The notes under the pieces are model-generated. The model was not told the origin of the DNA, made no database searches, and saw only the letters and a program-made list of their open reading frames with translations. A stretch of DNA of 61,718 nt from Pseudoalteromonas sp. 0303 (GTDB taxonomy: Bacteria; Pseudomonadota; Gammaproteobacteria; Enterobacterales; Alteromonadaceae). Each line of letters begins with the position of its first letter. Position 1 is the stretch's first letter. The position numbers were made by a program, and so were the translations under genes. Below are positions 44,094-52,274 of the stretch, in pieces. The stretch is taken from the NCBI RefSeq assembly GCF_013349995.1, contig NZ_JABVXF010000026.1, positions 1 to 61,718 on the forward strand. The letters are read 5' to 3'.

Positions 44094-46075
44094 AACCACG
44101 AGAAAGAAAGTAACAACAACCCAAGTAACATAAACACCCGGCTTTGTCCGTCGGTTTGCGGTAGCGTCATGCCGTTAGGAAGTTTGTTTTGTACTTGCAT
44201 TGAACGCTCTGCAATCTCATTCCCCGCGTAGTTATCAACTGCAATAAAGGCCGTAAAAGGGCTGAGTAAATGATGCTGAAGTGCTAATGCTTCGACTTCT
44301 GCGCGTACCGTTTGTTTTTCGTTATAAAGCAGCAGCGATTTAATTTTTTGTCTGGCCCAGAGTCTAGCGATACCTTCGCCGTTTGCAGCATTGGCTGTTG
44401 CTAAATTAATCGTCATTGGCCCTGTGTTTGTCTGCCCCTTTAATGTTAAGTGCTGACTGCCATCAAGCTTCACGGCAACCAAAACCGGCTCTGAAAAATA
44501 CAAGTCAGGTAATGGCGATGGCCAATACTCAAGGGCTGCTTTGTCGCCTTCAAGAGCAAGCTCAGTAACAGCTGGATGCGCCAGCTTATCAAAAAGTAGC
44601 TGCATTTTTGGCTGTACTTGGTTGGTGCTACTTATAAAAGTAAATGTACCACGACCAATGTCAGCAGCTCTGGTCATAAAAAAGCTATTAGGCGCGCTAC
44701 CAATACCGACGGTAAAGAGTCGGCTGTCACCTAAATCTGTTTGAATTTGTTTAAATAGCTGCGTTTCGTTACCCACACTACCATCGGTTAAAAACACCAC
44801 TTGGCGTACAAAGCCATCATGCTGTTTACCATCAAGTACCTGAGTCAGTGCTTTTGCTATTTCGGTGCCGCCATCAGCTTGTAAGCCATAAATAAAGCGC
44901 TCTGCACGGCGAATGTTAAAGTCATTGGCAATCATTGGCGCGTCACTTAACACTGACACTTCGTTATCAAAGCCTATGATGTTAAAACTGTCATTTTCAT
45001 CCAATAACGAAAGGGCATAAAACAAGGCTTGTTTAGCCTGCTCCATTGATTGGCCATGCATTGAGCCGGAGGTATCTACAACAAACACCATTTCACGAGG
45101 AAGACGAGCTTGCGAGATAAAGTGGTCGCTTGGCGGTACTAACATCAGTAAACCATACTCTTGACCTGCAACTGTTTCGGTAAAAAATGCAGCCTGAGAG
45201 TGGGCTTTATCAAGGGGTTTAAATGTCAGCTCAAAGTCTCTACCCATTGGAACATCACGATTAAGTGATAACTGGTACCGACCAAAACTTGGGTTATCGA
45301 TTTGCATACCCGCTAAATTAGCGCTGATATCACTGAGTTCAAGGCCAATATCCATCGCAATTGCAAGGTTTAGGCTCGCATCAGACTCTTGGCTTTGTGC
45401 GCGATGAAAAACAGGTTTCAGCCACGCTGATGCCATTTGCGCTGTGTTAGCTGTTGCGTCGTTCTGTTGTTCTGTGTCTTTTGTTTCTAGATTCGCTTTT
45501 TGCTGTAGTTCTGCCGTTAAAGGTTCGTAGCGCGGCGTAATAGTGGTTGGAAAACGCAGTGAAAACACACCATCGCGAAAACCGATTATCTCTTGGTATT
45601 GCAAGGTAATTTCAATCTCTTCCCCTGCTCCAAGGTTTGCCACATCAGTTGAGAAAATGTTCGCACGCTGCTGACGAACTAAAGCGGCGCGTTTACCCTG
45701 TTTTTGAGCTTGCTTAAATTGCTGTTCTGCCTGCTGCTTAAGGGCAATGTTACCGGTGATAATACGCTCACCAATTTGCATTTGCATGGCATGAACTGCG
45801 CTTTCATCAGGTAACGGAAACACATAACGGGCATTAACCGCAAACGGGTGCGGGTTTTGATAACGTTGTTTAACAACAACATGATTAATAAGCCCAGTGA
45901 GCGTCATTGTGACATCGTTTTTCACTAATAAGCCCGACGACACTTGGCTATTTGAATCATCATAAAATCGCAGTTCGGCACTGGCATTGGCCGCAAATGC
46001 GGGGTTAACTGCATAACCTAATAAGAAGATAAAAAGGCTCCCAAAAAGGAGCCTTTTGGTACGGTTACTCAACAT
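44075..46075 (-). CDS. Sortase target protein with VIT and VWA domains
   Basis: The protein has 666 aa and is recognised as the marine proteobacterial sortase target. Its signal peptide is residues 1-29 (LLFGSLFIFLLGYAVNPAFA). A VIT domain follows (about 35-165, including ARYVFPLPDESAVHAMQM). The VWA domain has an intact MIDAS (VFVVDTSGSMHG). The C-terminal sorting region has LPQTD at 638-642, a hydrophobic helix and a basic WQWRR end. It is the presumed only substrate of the adjacent sortase. VWA/VIT proteins of this type suggest adhesion or matrix contact. The first codons contain a terminator-like hairpin. Confidence 0.9.
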   Translation of the reverse strand: MLSNRTKRLLFGSLFIFLLGYAVNPAFAANASAELRFYDDSNSQVSSGLLVKNDVTMTLTGLINHVVVKQRYQNPHPFAVNARYVFPLPDESAVHAMQMQIGERIITGNIALKQQAEQQFKQAQKQGKRAALVRQQRANIFSTDVANLGAGEEIEITLQYQEIIGFRDGVFSLRFPTTITPRYEPLTAELQQKANLETKDTEQQNDATANTAQMASAWLKPVFHRAQSQESDASLNLAIAMDIGLELSDISANLAGMQIDNPSFGRYQLSLNRDVPMGRDFELTFKPLDKAHSQAAFFTETVAGQEYGLLMLVPPSDHFISQARLPREMVFVVDTSGSMHGQSMEQAKQALFYALSLLDENDSFNIIGFDNEVSVLSDAPMIANDFNIRRAERFIYGLQADGGTEIAKALTQVLDGKQHDGFVRQVVFLTDGSVGNETQLFKQIQTDLGDSRLFTVGIGSAPNSFFMTRAADIGRGTFTFISSTNQVQPKMQLLFDKLAHPAVTELALEGDKAALEYWPSPLPDLYFSEPVLVAVKLDGSQHLTLKGQTNTGPMTINLATANAANGEGIARLWARQKIKSLLLYNEKQTVRAEVEALALQHHLLSPFTAFIAVDNYAGNEIAERSMQVQNKLPNGMTLPQTDGQSRVFMLLGLLLLSFSWLWQWRR
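46027..46057 (-). terminator. Terminator-like hairpin inside the 5' end of the sortase-target gene
   Basis: On the minus strand AAAAGGCTCC pairs with GGAGCCTTTT across a six-base loop (46032-46057) and continues TATCTTCTT. It spans codons 7-16 of the target gene, within the signal-peptide region, and is 45 bases downstream of the pdsO stop. It looks like an intrinsic terminator used as attenuator: ribosomes on the target gene would melt it. Confidence 0.65.
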
Positions 46076-46101
46076 AATATGTCACTCCATCGACAGATGA
46101 A

Positions 46102-46839
46102 TTAGTGGTTACTTTGTGCTGTACGTAAGCTGCTTTGTGACACAGGGCGTGTCGTTAAGGTTACGCGGCGGTCAAACACGTTGTCTTCGTAGTTATTTGA
46201 ATCGGCAACACTTTGCTGCTCACCAAAGGCGGTTGCGGTTAAGCGCGTATGAGGTACACCTTGTTTAATTAAGTAGCTTTGCACTGCATTTACACGCTGT
46301 TTTGAAAGCATTAAATTAGCCAATTCATCACCACGCTGATCTGCAAAGCCATTTAAGTCGATAGCCAAATTTGGCTGAGCAATCAATAACTGCGCGACTT
46401 TGTCGAGTTGATTAGCAAAGTGAGGGGCAATTTCGCTAGAGCCAGTTTTAAACTGTACCGTCATCGCCAATAAGGTGTTCAATTGGGCTTGTAGTAACTG
46501 CTCTTTTTCGTCAGCTAATAATTCAAGCTGCTCACTTAGGGCGGCGTTATCGGCAATCACTTGTTGGTAATCAGCGGTTTGCTCCTTCATTACAACTAAT
46601 GCGTGAGCTTGTTCATCAATGGTGTTGTCTGCCGCTTCTTTTTCGCCAATTAAGCCACCAGCAAACGCGCCAATAAATGCCCCCACTGGGCCGCCGACTA
46701 TGCCGCCAACAAGGGCACCTGCACCTAAGCCAATGGCTGTTTCTTTTGGTGTTTCTTGTTTACTTTGACTCGCAGCGTCTGCAAAAGGGGCTACAGATAC
46801 AGCAGATGTGATAACAGCGGCAATAATTAATTTTTTCAT
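46102..46839 (-). CDS. pdsO: OmpA-family protein of the dedicated sortase system (PdsO-like)
   Basis: The protein has 245 aa. It has a signal peptide (ITSAVSVAPFADA), then a glycine-zipper segment of about 45 aa (GLGAGALVGGIVGGPVGAFI). A coiled coil (about 75-120) and a C-terminal OmpA-like peptidoglycan-binding domain (LNGFADQRGDELANLMLSKQR, FDRRVTL) follow. The order OmpA-like, VIT/VWA target, sortase is the conserved core of the system. The protein probably bridges the outer membrane and peptidoglycan near the sorted target. It starts the minus-strand operon, divergent from the pds regulators. Confidence 0.88.
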   Translation of the reverse strand: MKKLIIAAVITSAVSVAPFADAASQSKQETPKETAIGLGAGALVGGIVGGPVGAFIGAFAGGLIGEKEAADNTIDEQAHALVVMKEQTADYQQVIADNAALSEQLELLADEKEQLLQAQLNTLLAMTVQFKTGSSEIAPHFANQLDKVAQLLIAQPNLAIDLNGFADQRGDELANLMLSKQRVNAVQSYLIKQGVPHTRLTATAFGEQQSVADSNNYEDNVFDRRVTLTTRPVSQSSLRTAQSNH

Positions 46840-46920
46840 GGTTTAATCCTTTTTCTACTTAATTGCTTGGCAACATTGGTTGGTGTTGCGAACTTGGTAT
46901 GGAGCTATTAAAACAAGTCG

Positions 46921-46997
46921 AAATGGCAATAAAGGGGATCAAAAAAGGCAAACTGCTGAGCAATTGTGGCAGAAAAATGGCAATCGCGTTTTTGCCA
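46921..46997. promoter_or_regulatory. Candidate binding repeats between pdsO and pdsR
   Basis: The decamer AAATGGCAAT occurs twice as exact direct repeats at 46921-46930 and 46975-46984, 54 bp apart (about five helical turns). TTGCCA at 46992-46997 is the inverse of the TGGCAA core. OmpR-type regulators bind direct repeats, and this 219-bp interval is the shared promoter region of both pds operons, so PdsR is the obvious candidate. Confidence 0.45.
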
Positions 46998-47058
46998 GTA
47001 CGCAAGGCAAAAAATTAGGTATAGTTCGCTATAGAAAGAATTTAAGTAAGTATTAACA

Positions 47059-47748
47059 ATGAAGAAAATAGCAATCGTTGAAGATGAAACAGCAATCCGC
47101 GAAAACTACACTGAAATGCTCAGCGCTCAGGGCTATCAGGTTGTAGGTTTTGCTGACAGAGCCAGTGCTGAATTAGCATTTAGTCAATCTTTACCAGATT
47201 TAGCCATTGTTGATATTGGCCTTGGCCATGAAGTGGATGGTGGTTTTTTACTTTGCCAAACATTACGCAGTCTTTCTAAAACCTTACCGATTATATTTTT
47301 AACCGCCCGCGATAGCGAAATTGATACCGTATGTGGCCTGCGCATGGGTGCTGACGATTACTTAACCAAAGACATCAGTATGGCGCATCTTGCTGCTCGC
47401 ATAGGTGCCTTGTTTAGACGCCTTGATGCCTTCGATCAACCCGCCGATCAAACCGCTCTTTTGCATCGCGGCATGTTAAAGTTAGATACTCAGCGCATGC
47501 AGGTTTTTTGGCAAGAGCAACTGGTTGATTTAACTGTGACAGAATTTTGGATGGTACATTCACTTGCACAGCGTCCAGGCCATGTAAAAAGCCGCAACGA
47601 ATTAATGAGTGATGCGAAAATTTATGTTGATGACAGTACTATTACCTCTCACGTAAAACGCATTCGTAAAAAGTTTATTGCTTTAGATGATGCATTTGAC
47701 TGCATTGATACCGTTTACGGTATGGGTTATCGCTGGGAGCAAGCTTAA
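47059..47748 (+). CDS. pdsR: Response regulator of the dedicated sortase system
   Basis: The protein has 229 aa and is OmpR-like. The receiver has Glu8/Asp9, phospho-Asp52 (LAIVDIGLG), FLTARD, and DDYLTKD with the conserved Lys. A C-terminal winged helix (about 130-228) ends in DTVYGMGYRWEQA. It is divergent from the pdsO-target-sortase operon and overlaps the kinase start by one base. Presumably it controls that operon. It belongs to the regulator subfamily found only beside class GN sortases. Confidence 0.92.
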   Translation: MKKIAIVEDETAIRENYTEMLSAQGYQVVGFADRASAELAFSQSLPDLAIVDIGLGHEVDGGFLLCQTLRSLSKTLPIIFLTARDSEIDTVCGLRMGADDYLTKDISMAHLAARIGALFRRLDAFDQPADQTALLHRGMLKLDTQRMQVFWQEQLVDLTVTEFWMVHSLAQRPGHVKSRNELMSDAKIYVDDSTITSHVKRIRKKFIALDDAFDCIDTVYGMGYRWEQA

Positions 47749-49874
47749 TGCTGCGTTTGGGGCTTAGAACTAAGTTTATTTTCTTATCCTGCTTTTTATT
47801 TTTATTGCCTTGGCTTGGCTATGAATATGTTTGGGAAATGGAAAAGTTCTTAAGGCAAGGGCAAGAAAAAACCTTAGTGGGCACCACCCGCGCACTTGCA
47901 ACGGCATTACATGAGCGCCCTGCTTTGTTTGACTCGCAAACCAACTTTTTAGATCAAGTTGTAAAAGGCCGAGATTTATATGCCTATAATCTGAATAACC
48001 CGATTCAACTTGATGGTAAATTGTCGGAATGGCAGCCTTATCAAAGCTTATTTTGGCATTACGACAAGCGCTACTTACAGGGGTTAAATAATGATCATCA
48101 AGATAGTGATCTAAGTTTTGATCACATGGTGGGCAAATACGAAAACTACCTTTATGCGGCATTTAAAGTCACTGACAGCTCACTGGTGTATCGCGCTAAA
48201 AATGTGCTCAGCTTTACCCGTAATGATCACTTACAGATCATGTTAAAAACACCAGAAGGTGAATTTAAAAGTTATGTGGTGGCCGCCCGTCAAGATGGCT
48301 GGGTTAATGCCTTTGATGCCACAACACAAGAGCCTGTCACAAAAATTCAAGGCTATTTTAAAAGCACCGACACGGGTTACAACATAGAGCTGCGTTTTCC
48401 GCTTTCGATGCTAGGTAATAAGCTTGGTTTTGCGATTGAAGATTGGGATGAAGACAAGGTTGAGCCTCAACTTATGTCGACTTCAAACCTACAAAATCCC
48501 AATGATATCGGCTCTGTTTTAGTACCTTCGCCAGAAATTAACCGTATTTTGAAAGGCATGGGCCACAGTGGCAGCCGAATTTGGGTCGTCGATAACCATC
48601 ATCGCGTACTTGCACAATCAGGCTCAATTCATCATGCCGATGGCGTTTGGGCAGACGGCCTAAAAGATGCGCCGGCAACAACCTGGTGGCAACGCTTTGA
48701 GCAAGATTACTTACACCCACTTTACTATAAAATTTTAACTCGCCCAGAAAATGAGTTTATTGATACCTTACATGATGTCGCTGCGATGCAAGGTACTCAC
48801 ATAGCCAGTGCTTTAAATGGTAAACCTGCATCATCATGGCGCTTAACTCCAGATAACAAAGCCGTTATTTTATCGGCGGCCTACCCTATTTGGATCCAAG
48901 ATAAAGTCATTGGTGCAGTAATCGCAGAAGAAACCACCAACGGCGTGCGCACCCTACGTAATAAATCGTTAGAAAAGCTCTTTAATGTCATCTTAGCGGT
49001 GATGCTTGTAGGCACTGTGACGCTATTCTTTTTTGCTTCAAGAATTTCCAGCCGTATTCGCCGCTTACGTGATAATGCCGAGCAAGCTATTGATGCCCAA
49101 GGGCGGATCACTGGCAAGATTACTTATGCCGATTCGAATGACGAAATTGGCGACCTTTCTCGCAGCTTTGCCAACATTGTTAGCCGTTTAAGTGGCTATA
49201 CTGATTACTTAGAAAATATGTCATCACGACTCTCCCATGAACTGCGTACGCCCGTGGCTGTTGTACGCTCATCACTTGAAAATTTACAAATGCAGCCGCA
49301 ATCTGAACTGAGTCAAAAATACCTCGACCGTGCCAGTGAAGGGGTTGAGCGGTTAGGTAAAATTATTACCACCATGAGTGAAGCAACGCGCCTTGAACAA
49401 AGTATTCAAAGTGCCGAGGCAGAAGAGTTTGACCTGACCAAGGTGATCACCGGCTGCATGCAGGGCTATCAAATTACCTATGGTGAAAGCCTATTTACCT
49501 TGTCGCTTTGTAATGAGCCGTTAAATGTTAGTGGCGCACCAGAATTTATTGCCCAATTACTCGATAAGCTCATCAACAACGCACTTGAGTTTAAAACCTC
49601 GCAAAGCACAATTTCAGTCAGCTTAACCAAGCAAGAGCACCATGCATTATTAACAATTAGCAACCAAGGACCTCTGCTCCCTGACGGTTTAGTTGAACAC
49701 ATTTTCGACTCAATGGTTTCAGTGAGAAGTCAGCAACATCAGCAGCAGCCCCACTTGGGTTTAGGTCTTTATATTGTAAGGCTTATTTGCGATTACCATC
49801 ACGGTAAAGTATTGGCAGAAAATTTAGATGATGACACAGGTGTTGTGTTTACTGTGGAGTTGCCTATTAAATAA
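47748..49874 (+). CDS. pdsS: Sensor kinase of the dedicated sortase system, with CBM9-like sensor region
   Basis: The protein has 708 aa. Transmembrane helices lie at about 9-27 and 412-430, enclosing a large periplasmic region of about 385 aa. Residues 86-235 show the pattern of a CBM9-type carbohydrate-binding fold: LDGKLSEWQ, LYAAFKVTDSSLVYR, NDHLQIMLK, YNIELRFPLSMLG and GFAIEDWDED. A HAMP domain follows. HisKA has His497 (SHELRTPVAVV). The ATPase region is divergent in the N-box (DKLINNALEF) but has LGLGLYIV. It partners PdsR. The CBM9 resemblance, from pattern only, suggests that a glycan is the signal. Confidence 0.92.
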   Translation: MLRLGLRTKFIFLSCFLFLLPWLGYEYVWEMEKFLRQGQEKTLVGTTRALATALHERPALFDSQTNFLDQVVKGRDLYAYNLNNPIQLDGKLSEWQPYQSLFWHYDKRYLQGLNNDHQDSDLSFDHMVGKYENYLYAAFKVTDSSLVYRAKNVLSFTRNDHLQIMLKTPEGEFKSYVVAARQDGWVNAFDATTQEPVTKIQGYFKSTDTGYNIELRFPLSMLGNKLGFAIEDWDEDKVEPQLMSTSNLQNPNDIGSVLVPSPEINRILKGMGHSGSRIWVVDNHHRVLAQSGSIHHADGVWADGLKDAPATTWWQRFEQDYLHPLYYKILTRPENEFIDTLHDVAAMQGTHIASALNGKPASSWRLTPDNKAVILSAAYPIWIQDKVIGAVIAEETTNGVRTLRNKSLEKLFNVILAVMLVGTVTLFFFASRISSRIRRLRDNAEQAIDAQGRITGKITYADSNDEIGDLSRSFANIVSRLSGYTDYLENMSSRLSHELRTPVAVVRSSLENLQMQPQSELSQKYLDRASEGVERLGKIITTMSEATRLEQSIQSAEAEEFDLTKVITGCMQGYQITYGESLFTLSLCNEPLNVSGAPEFIAQLLDKLINNALEFKTSQSTISVSLTKQEHHALLTISNQGPLLPDGLVEHIFDSMVSVRSQQHQQQPHLGLGLYIVRLICDYHHGKVLAENLDDDTGVVFTVELPIK

Positions 49875-49987
49875 GCATATTTGCGTTACATATGATTACA
49901 GTTTAATGACTGGGTATTCACCGATAATTCAGATTACAGGACGTAATATTTGTAATACAAAAGGCAAATTATTCTTTGGAGGGCATC

Positions 49988-50158
49988 ATGCGATCTGGAT
50001 TACAACGTGAAGAGATTGAGTTCATTATGGGGCTATTTAGCTATAATGAAGCAACCGATAAACCAGCGGCTCCAAAAAAGCAGCCTGTAAAAGCTGACAC
50101 AAAAAAAGTTGATACAGCGCAATATAAAGCAAACTACAAAGCAACTTATTTGACCTGA
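49988..50158 (+). CDS. Small basic protein of unknown function, 56 aa
   Basis: The ATG at 49988 has a strong ribosome-binding site (GGAGGG) six bases upstream. The product has an amphipathic N-terminal helix (LQREEIEFIMGLFSYNEA) and a Lys/Pro/Ala-rich low-complexity C-terminus (KPAAPKKQPVKADTKK). No signal peptide or transmembrane segment. It lies 113 bp after pdsS in the same direction and may use its own promoter. I do not recognise a family; the ribosome-binding site is the best evidence. Confidence 0.6.
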   Translation: MRSGLQREEIEFIMGLFSYNEATDKPAAPKKQPVKADTKKVDTAQYKANYKATYLT

Positions 50159-50208
50159 ATAAGCTGAGCTAATTACAATGGCGCACCTTTGGAATATATC
50201 GCCTTGTA

Positions 50209-50418
50209 ATGAAAAAACACTCACCTAAAAAAGAACTGATTTTACTGCCCGTTTTATTCGTGGCTATTTTACTTTGTGTTGCAGGTCACTTCCTACTCCA
50301 GCCTAACTACCAAGACAGCCATACCGTTGAGTATTTACTCGCTGCACTGCCATTTGCTTTGTTTGGATTGGTGATTATCGCCTTTAAAGTTGCCAGTAAA
50401 AACGATAACCAAGAATAG
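50209..50418 (+). CDS. Small membrane protein, two spans, 69 aa
   Basis: The product has two predicted transmembrane helices (about 10-29, ELILLPVLFVAILLCVAGHF, and 43-61, LLAALPFALFGLVIIAF) with charged ends (MKKHSPKK and KNDNQE). It lies 50 bp after the small basic protein and its stop is 1 bp from the end of the convergent DUF1543 gene. I do not recognise a family. The ribosome-binding site is weak. Confidence 0.6.
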   Translation: MKKHSPKKELILLPVLFVAILLCVAGHFLLQPNYQDSHTVEYLLAALPFALFGLVIIAFKVASKNDNQE

Positions 50419-50419
50419 A

Positions 50420-50920
50420 TCAAAGAACGTAATAGCCAAACCAATCGGGTTTCATTGCTTGAGCTTGCCCGCTTGGCGTTAATTTGATTGATAAATTACT
50501 ATCAAGTAAGTCAATCGCAAAACAATCGTCTACATCGTGTAAATCATCTTTATGAAGATGAGTCATTCCCGCCAATAAAGACTCTTTAGCGCGTTGCTTT
50601 GCTTCTTCACTGCTACGGGCAACGTACAATGCAAAATCATGTTGCTCAGCAAGACTATCTGCTCGGTAAGCACCTAAGTTCACAAAATATAGTTTTTCAG
50701 CTTGGTGATGCGCAGTATCAACCACTTCGACCTGATAGCCATCGATGTGCTGAATTTGCATGTAGCTATCCATGTGCACATTGTTTTTATCACCCACCCA
50801 TTGTGCTTTTAATTTTGAATAGGTTTGTTCAATGTTATCACCTACGACAAATCGAACGTCGTGCATTTCAATGTGACAACCTTGAATACGACCGCCCAGA
50901 TAGACTAAAAAAAGCGCCAT
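50420..50920 (-). CDS. DUF1543 family protein
   Basis: The protein has 166 aa and two similar halves, the pattern I associate with DUF1543. The first half has LFLVYLGGRIQGCHIEMHDV, WVGDKNNVHMDSYMQI and DGYQVEV. The second half begins LYFVNLGAYRADSLAEQHDF. No signal peptide or membrane span is seen. It starts 8 bp after the glrR stop in the same direction, so it is likely the last gene of the glrK-qseG-glrR operon. Function unknown. Confidence 0.72.
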   Translation of the reverse strand: MALFLVYLGGRIQGCHIEMHDVRFVVGDNIEQTYSKLKAQWVGDKNNVHMDSYMQIQHIDGYQVEVVDTAHHQAEKLYFVNLGAYRADSLAEQHDFALYVARSSEEAKQRAKESLLAGMTHLHKDDLHDVDDCFAIDLLDSNLSIKLTPSGQAQAMKPDWFGYYVL

Positions 50921-50928
50921 GTTTTTCC

Positions 50929-52272
50929 TTATATTAAGCTTTCAACATTAATGTTGTGCTTTTTGATTAATTTATAAAAATCTGAGCGATTACGTTTCGC
51001 AAGCTTTGCGGCTTCGGCAACATTACCCGCTGACATTTTCAGCGTATTAATTAAATAGTCTCGCTCAAATTCTTTTTTTGCATCATTTAACGAAAGTGGC
51101 TCAGCAATACTAACATTACTGTTTAAAGCACTCTCTACTAACTGAGCGGCAATCACTTTACCAGGTGTAAGGGCTACTACCTGCTCTATCACATTTTGTA
51201 ATTGACGGATATTACCCGGCCAGTCATAGCGCACCAGCGCATGCATCGCATCATTGGCAAACTGCTTTTGCTCTTGCCCCATACGTTTAGCAATTAGACC
51301 TGCAAAATGCTGTGCTAGCAAACTTATATCTTCTCGGCGTTCACAAAGCGGAGGCAGTTTTAAGTTCACCACATTTAATCGGTAGTATAAATCTTCACGG
51401 AACTGCTGGTTATTGATTGCCTCAGGGAGGTTCTTATGAGTCGCCGACACCACCCGCACATCAATTGGGATCTCTTCTTGAAAGCCCACAGGGCGAATGG
51501 TTTTCTCTTGTAAAACCCTCAGCAGTTTTACTTGTAAATTTAGCGGCATATCACCAATTTCGTCTAGAAAAAGGGTACCACCTTGTGCTTGTTGAAACAA
51601 ACCTTGATGGTCTTTGACTGCACCTGTAAATGCGCCTTTTTTATGCCCAAATAATTCAGACTCTAAAAGCTCTCCCGGCACTGCGCCGCAGTTAATTGCC
51701 ACAAATGGCCCATCACTAACATGGCTGTGTTGATGTATTGCTTGTGCAAGCAGTTCTTTACCTGTGCCACTAGCACCGGAGATCAATACATTCACTTGCG
51801 TTGGACCAAGCAATTTAACTTGCTCAAGTAGATGCAACATCGCACCGCTACGGGTGACAATATTCGTTTGTGTAGGTGTTTCATCACCGTGTACACCATG
51901 GATCTCGATAGCTTTAGCAAGGCTGTCGAACAGCTCATCTTTATCAACCGGTTTGGTAATAAATGCAAATATACCTTGCTTCGTCGCTTCCACGGCATCA
52001 GGTATCGAACCATGGGCTGTCATCATAATCACCGGCATTGAAGGATAACGACTTTGTAACTGGCGATGTAGAGCCATGCCGTCCATTTCATCCATTCTTA
52101 AGTCGGTGATCACCGCATCATAGGTTTGGTTTTTTAGCGTTTGTAGTGCCTCAATGCCACTTTCAACGGTACTAACCAAATAGCCTTTAGACTCAATTCT
52201 AATCGCTAGTAACTTTAATAAACTCGCATCATCATCTACTAATAAAACCCGTGGTTTTGTTACTTCATTCAT
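50929..52272 (-). CDS. glrR: Sigma-54-dependent response regulator GlrR
   Basis: The protein has 447 aa. The receiver domain has phospho-Asp57 (AVITDLRMDEM). The AAA+ domain has Walker A GASGTGKELLAQ, the sigma-54-contact motif GAFTGA and Walker B TLFLDEIGDM. A Fis-type helix-turn-helix lies at the C-terminus (GNVAEAAKLAKRNRSDFYKL). Gene order and architecture match GlrR (YfhA) of the GlrK/GlrR system, which in enterobacteria controls glmY and envelope genes. It lies 2 bp after the qseG-like gene. Confidence 0.93.
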   Translation of the reverse strand: MNEVTKPRVLLVDDDASLLKLLAIRIESKGYLVSTVESGIEALQTLKNQTYDAVITDLRMDEMDGMALHRQLQSRYPSMPVIMMTAHGSIPDAVEATKQGIFAFITKPVDKDELFDSLAKAIEIHGVHGDETPTQTNIVTRSGAMLHLLEQVKLLGPTQVNVLISGASGTGKELLAQAIHQHSHVSDGPFVAINCGAVPGELLESELFGHKKGAFTGAVKDHQGLFQQAQGGTLFLDEIGDMPLNLQVKLLRVLQEKTIRPVGFQEEIPIDVRVVSATHKNLPEAINNQQFREDLYYRLNVVNLKLPPLCERREDISLLAQHFAGLIAKRMGQEQKQFANDAMHALVRYDWPGNIRQLQNVIEQVVALTPGKVIAAQLVESALNSNVSIAEPLSLNDAKKEFERDYLINTLKMSAGNVAEAAKLAKRNRSDFYKLIKKHNINVESLI

Positions 52273-52274
52273 GG

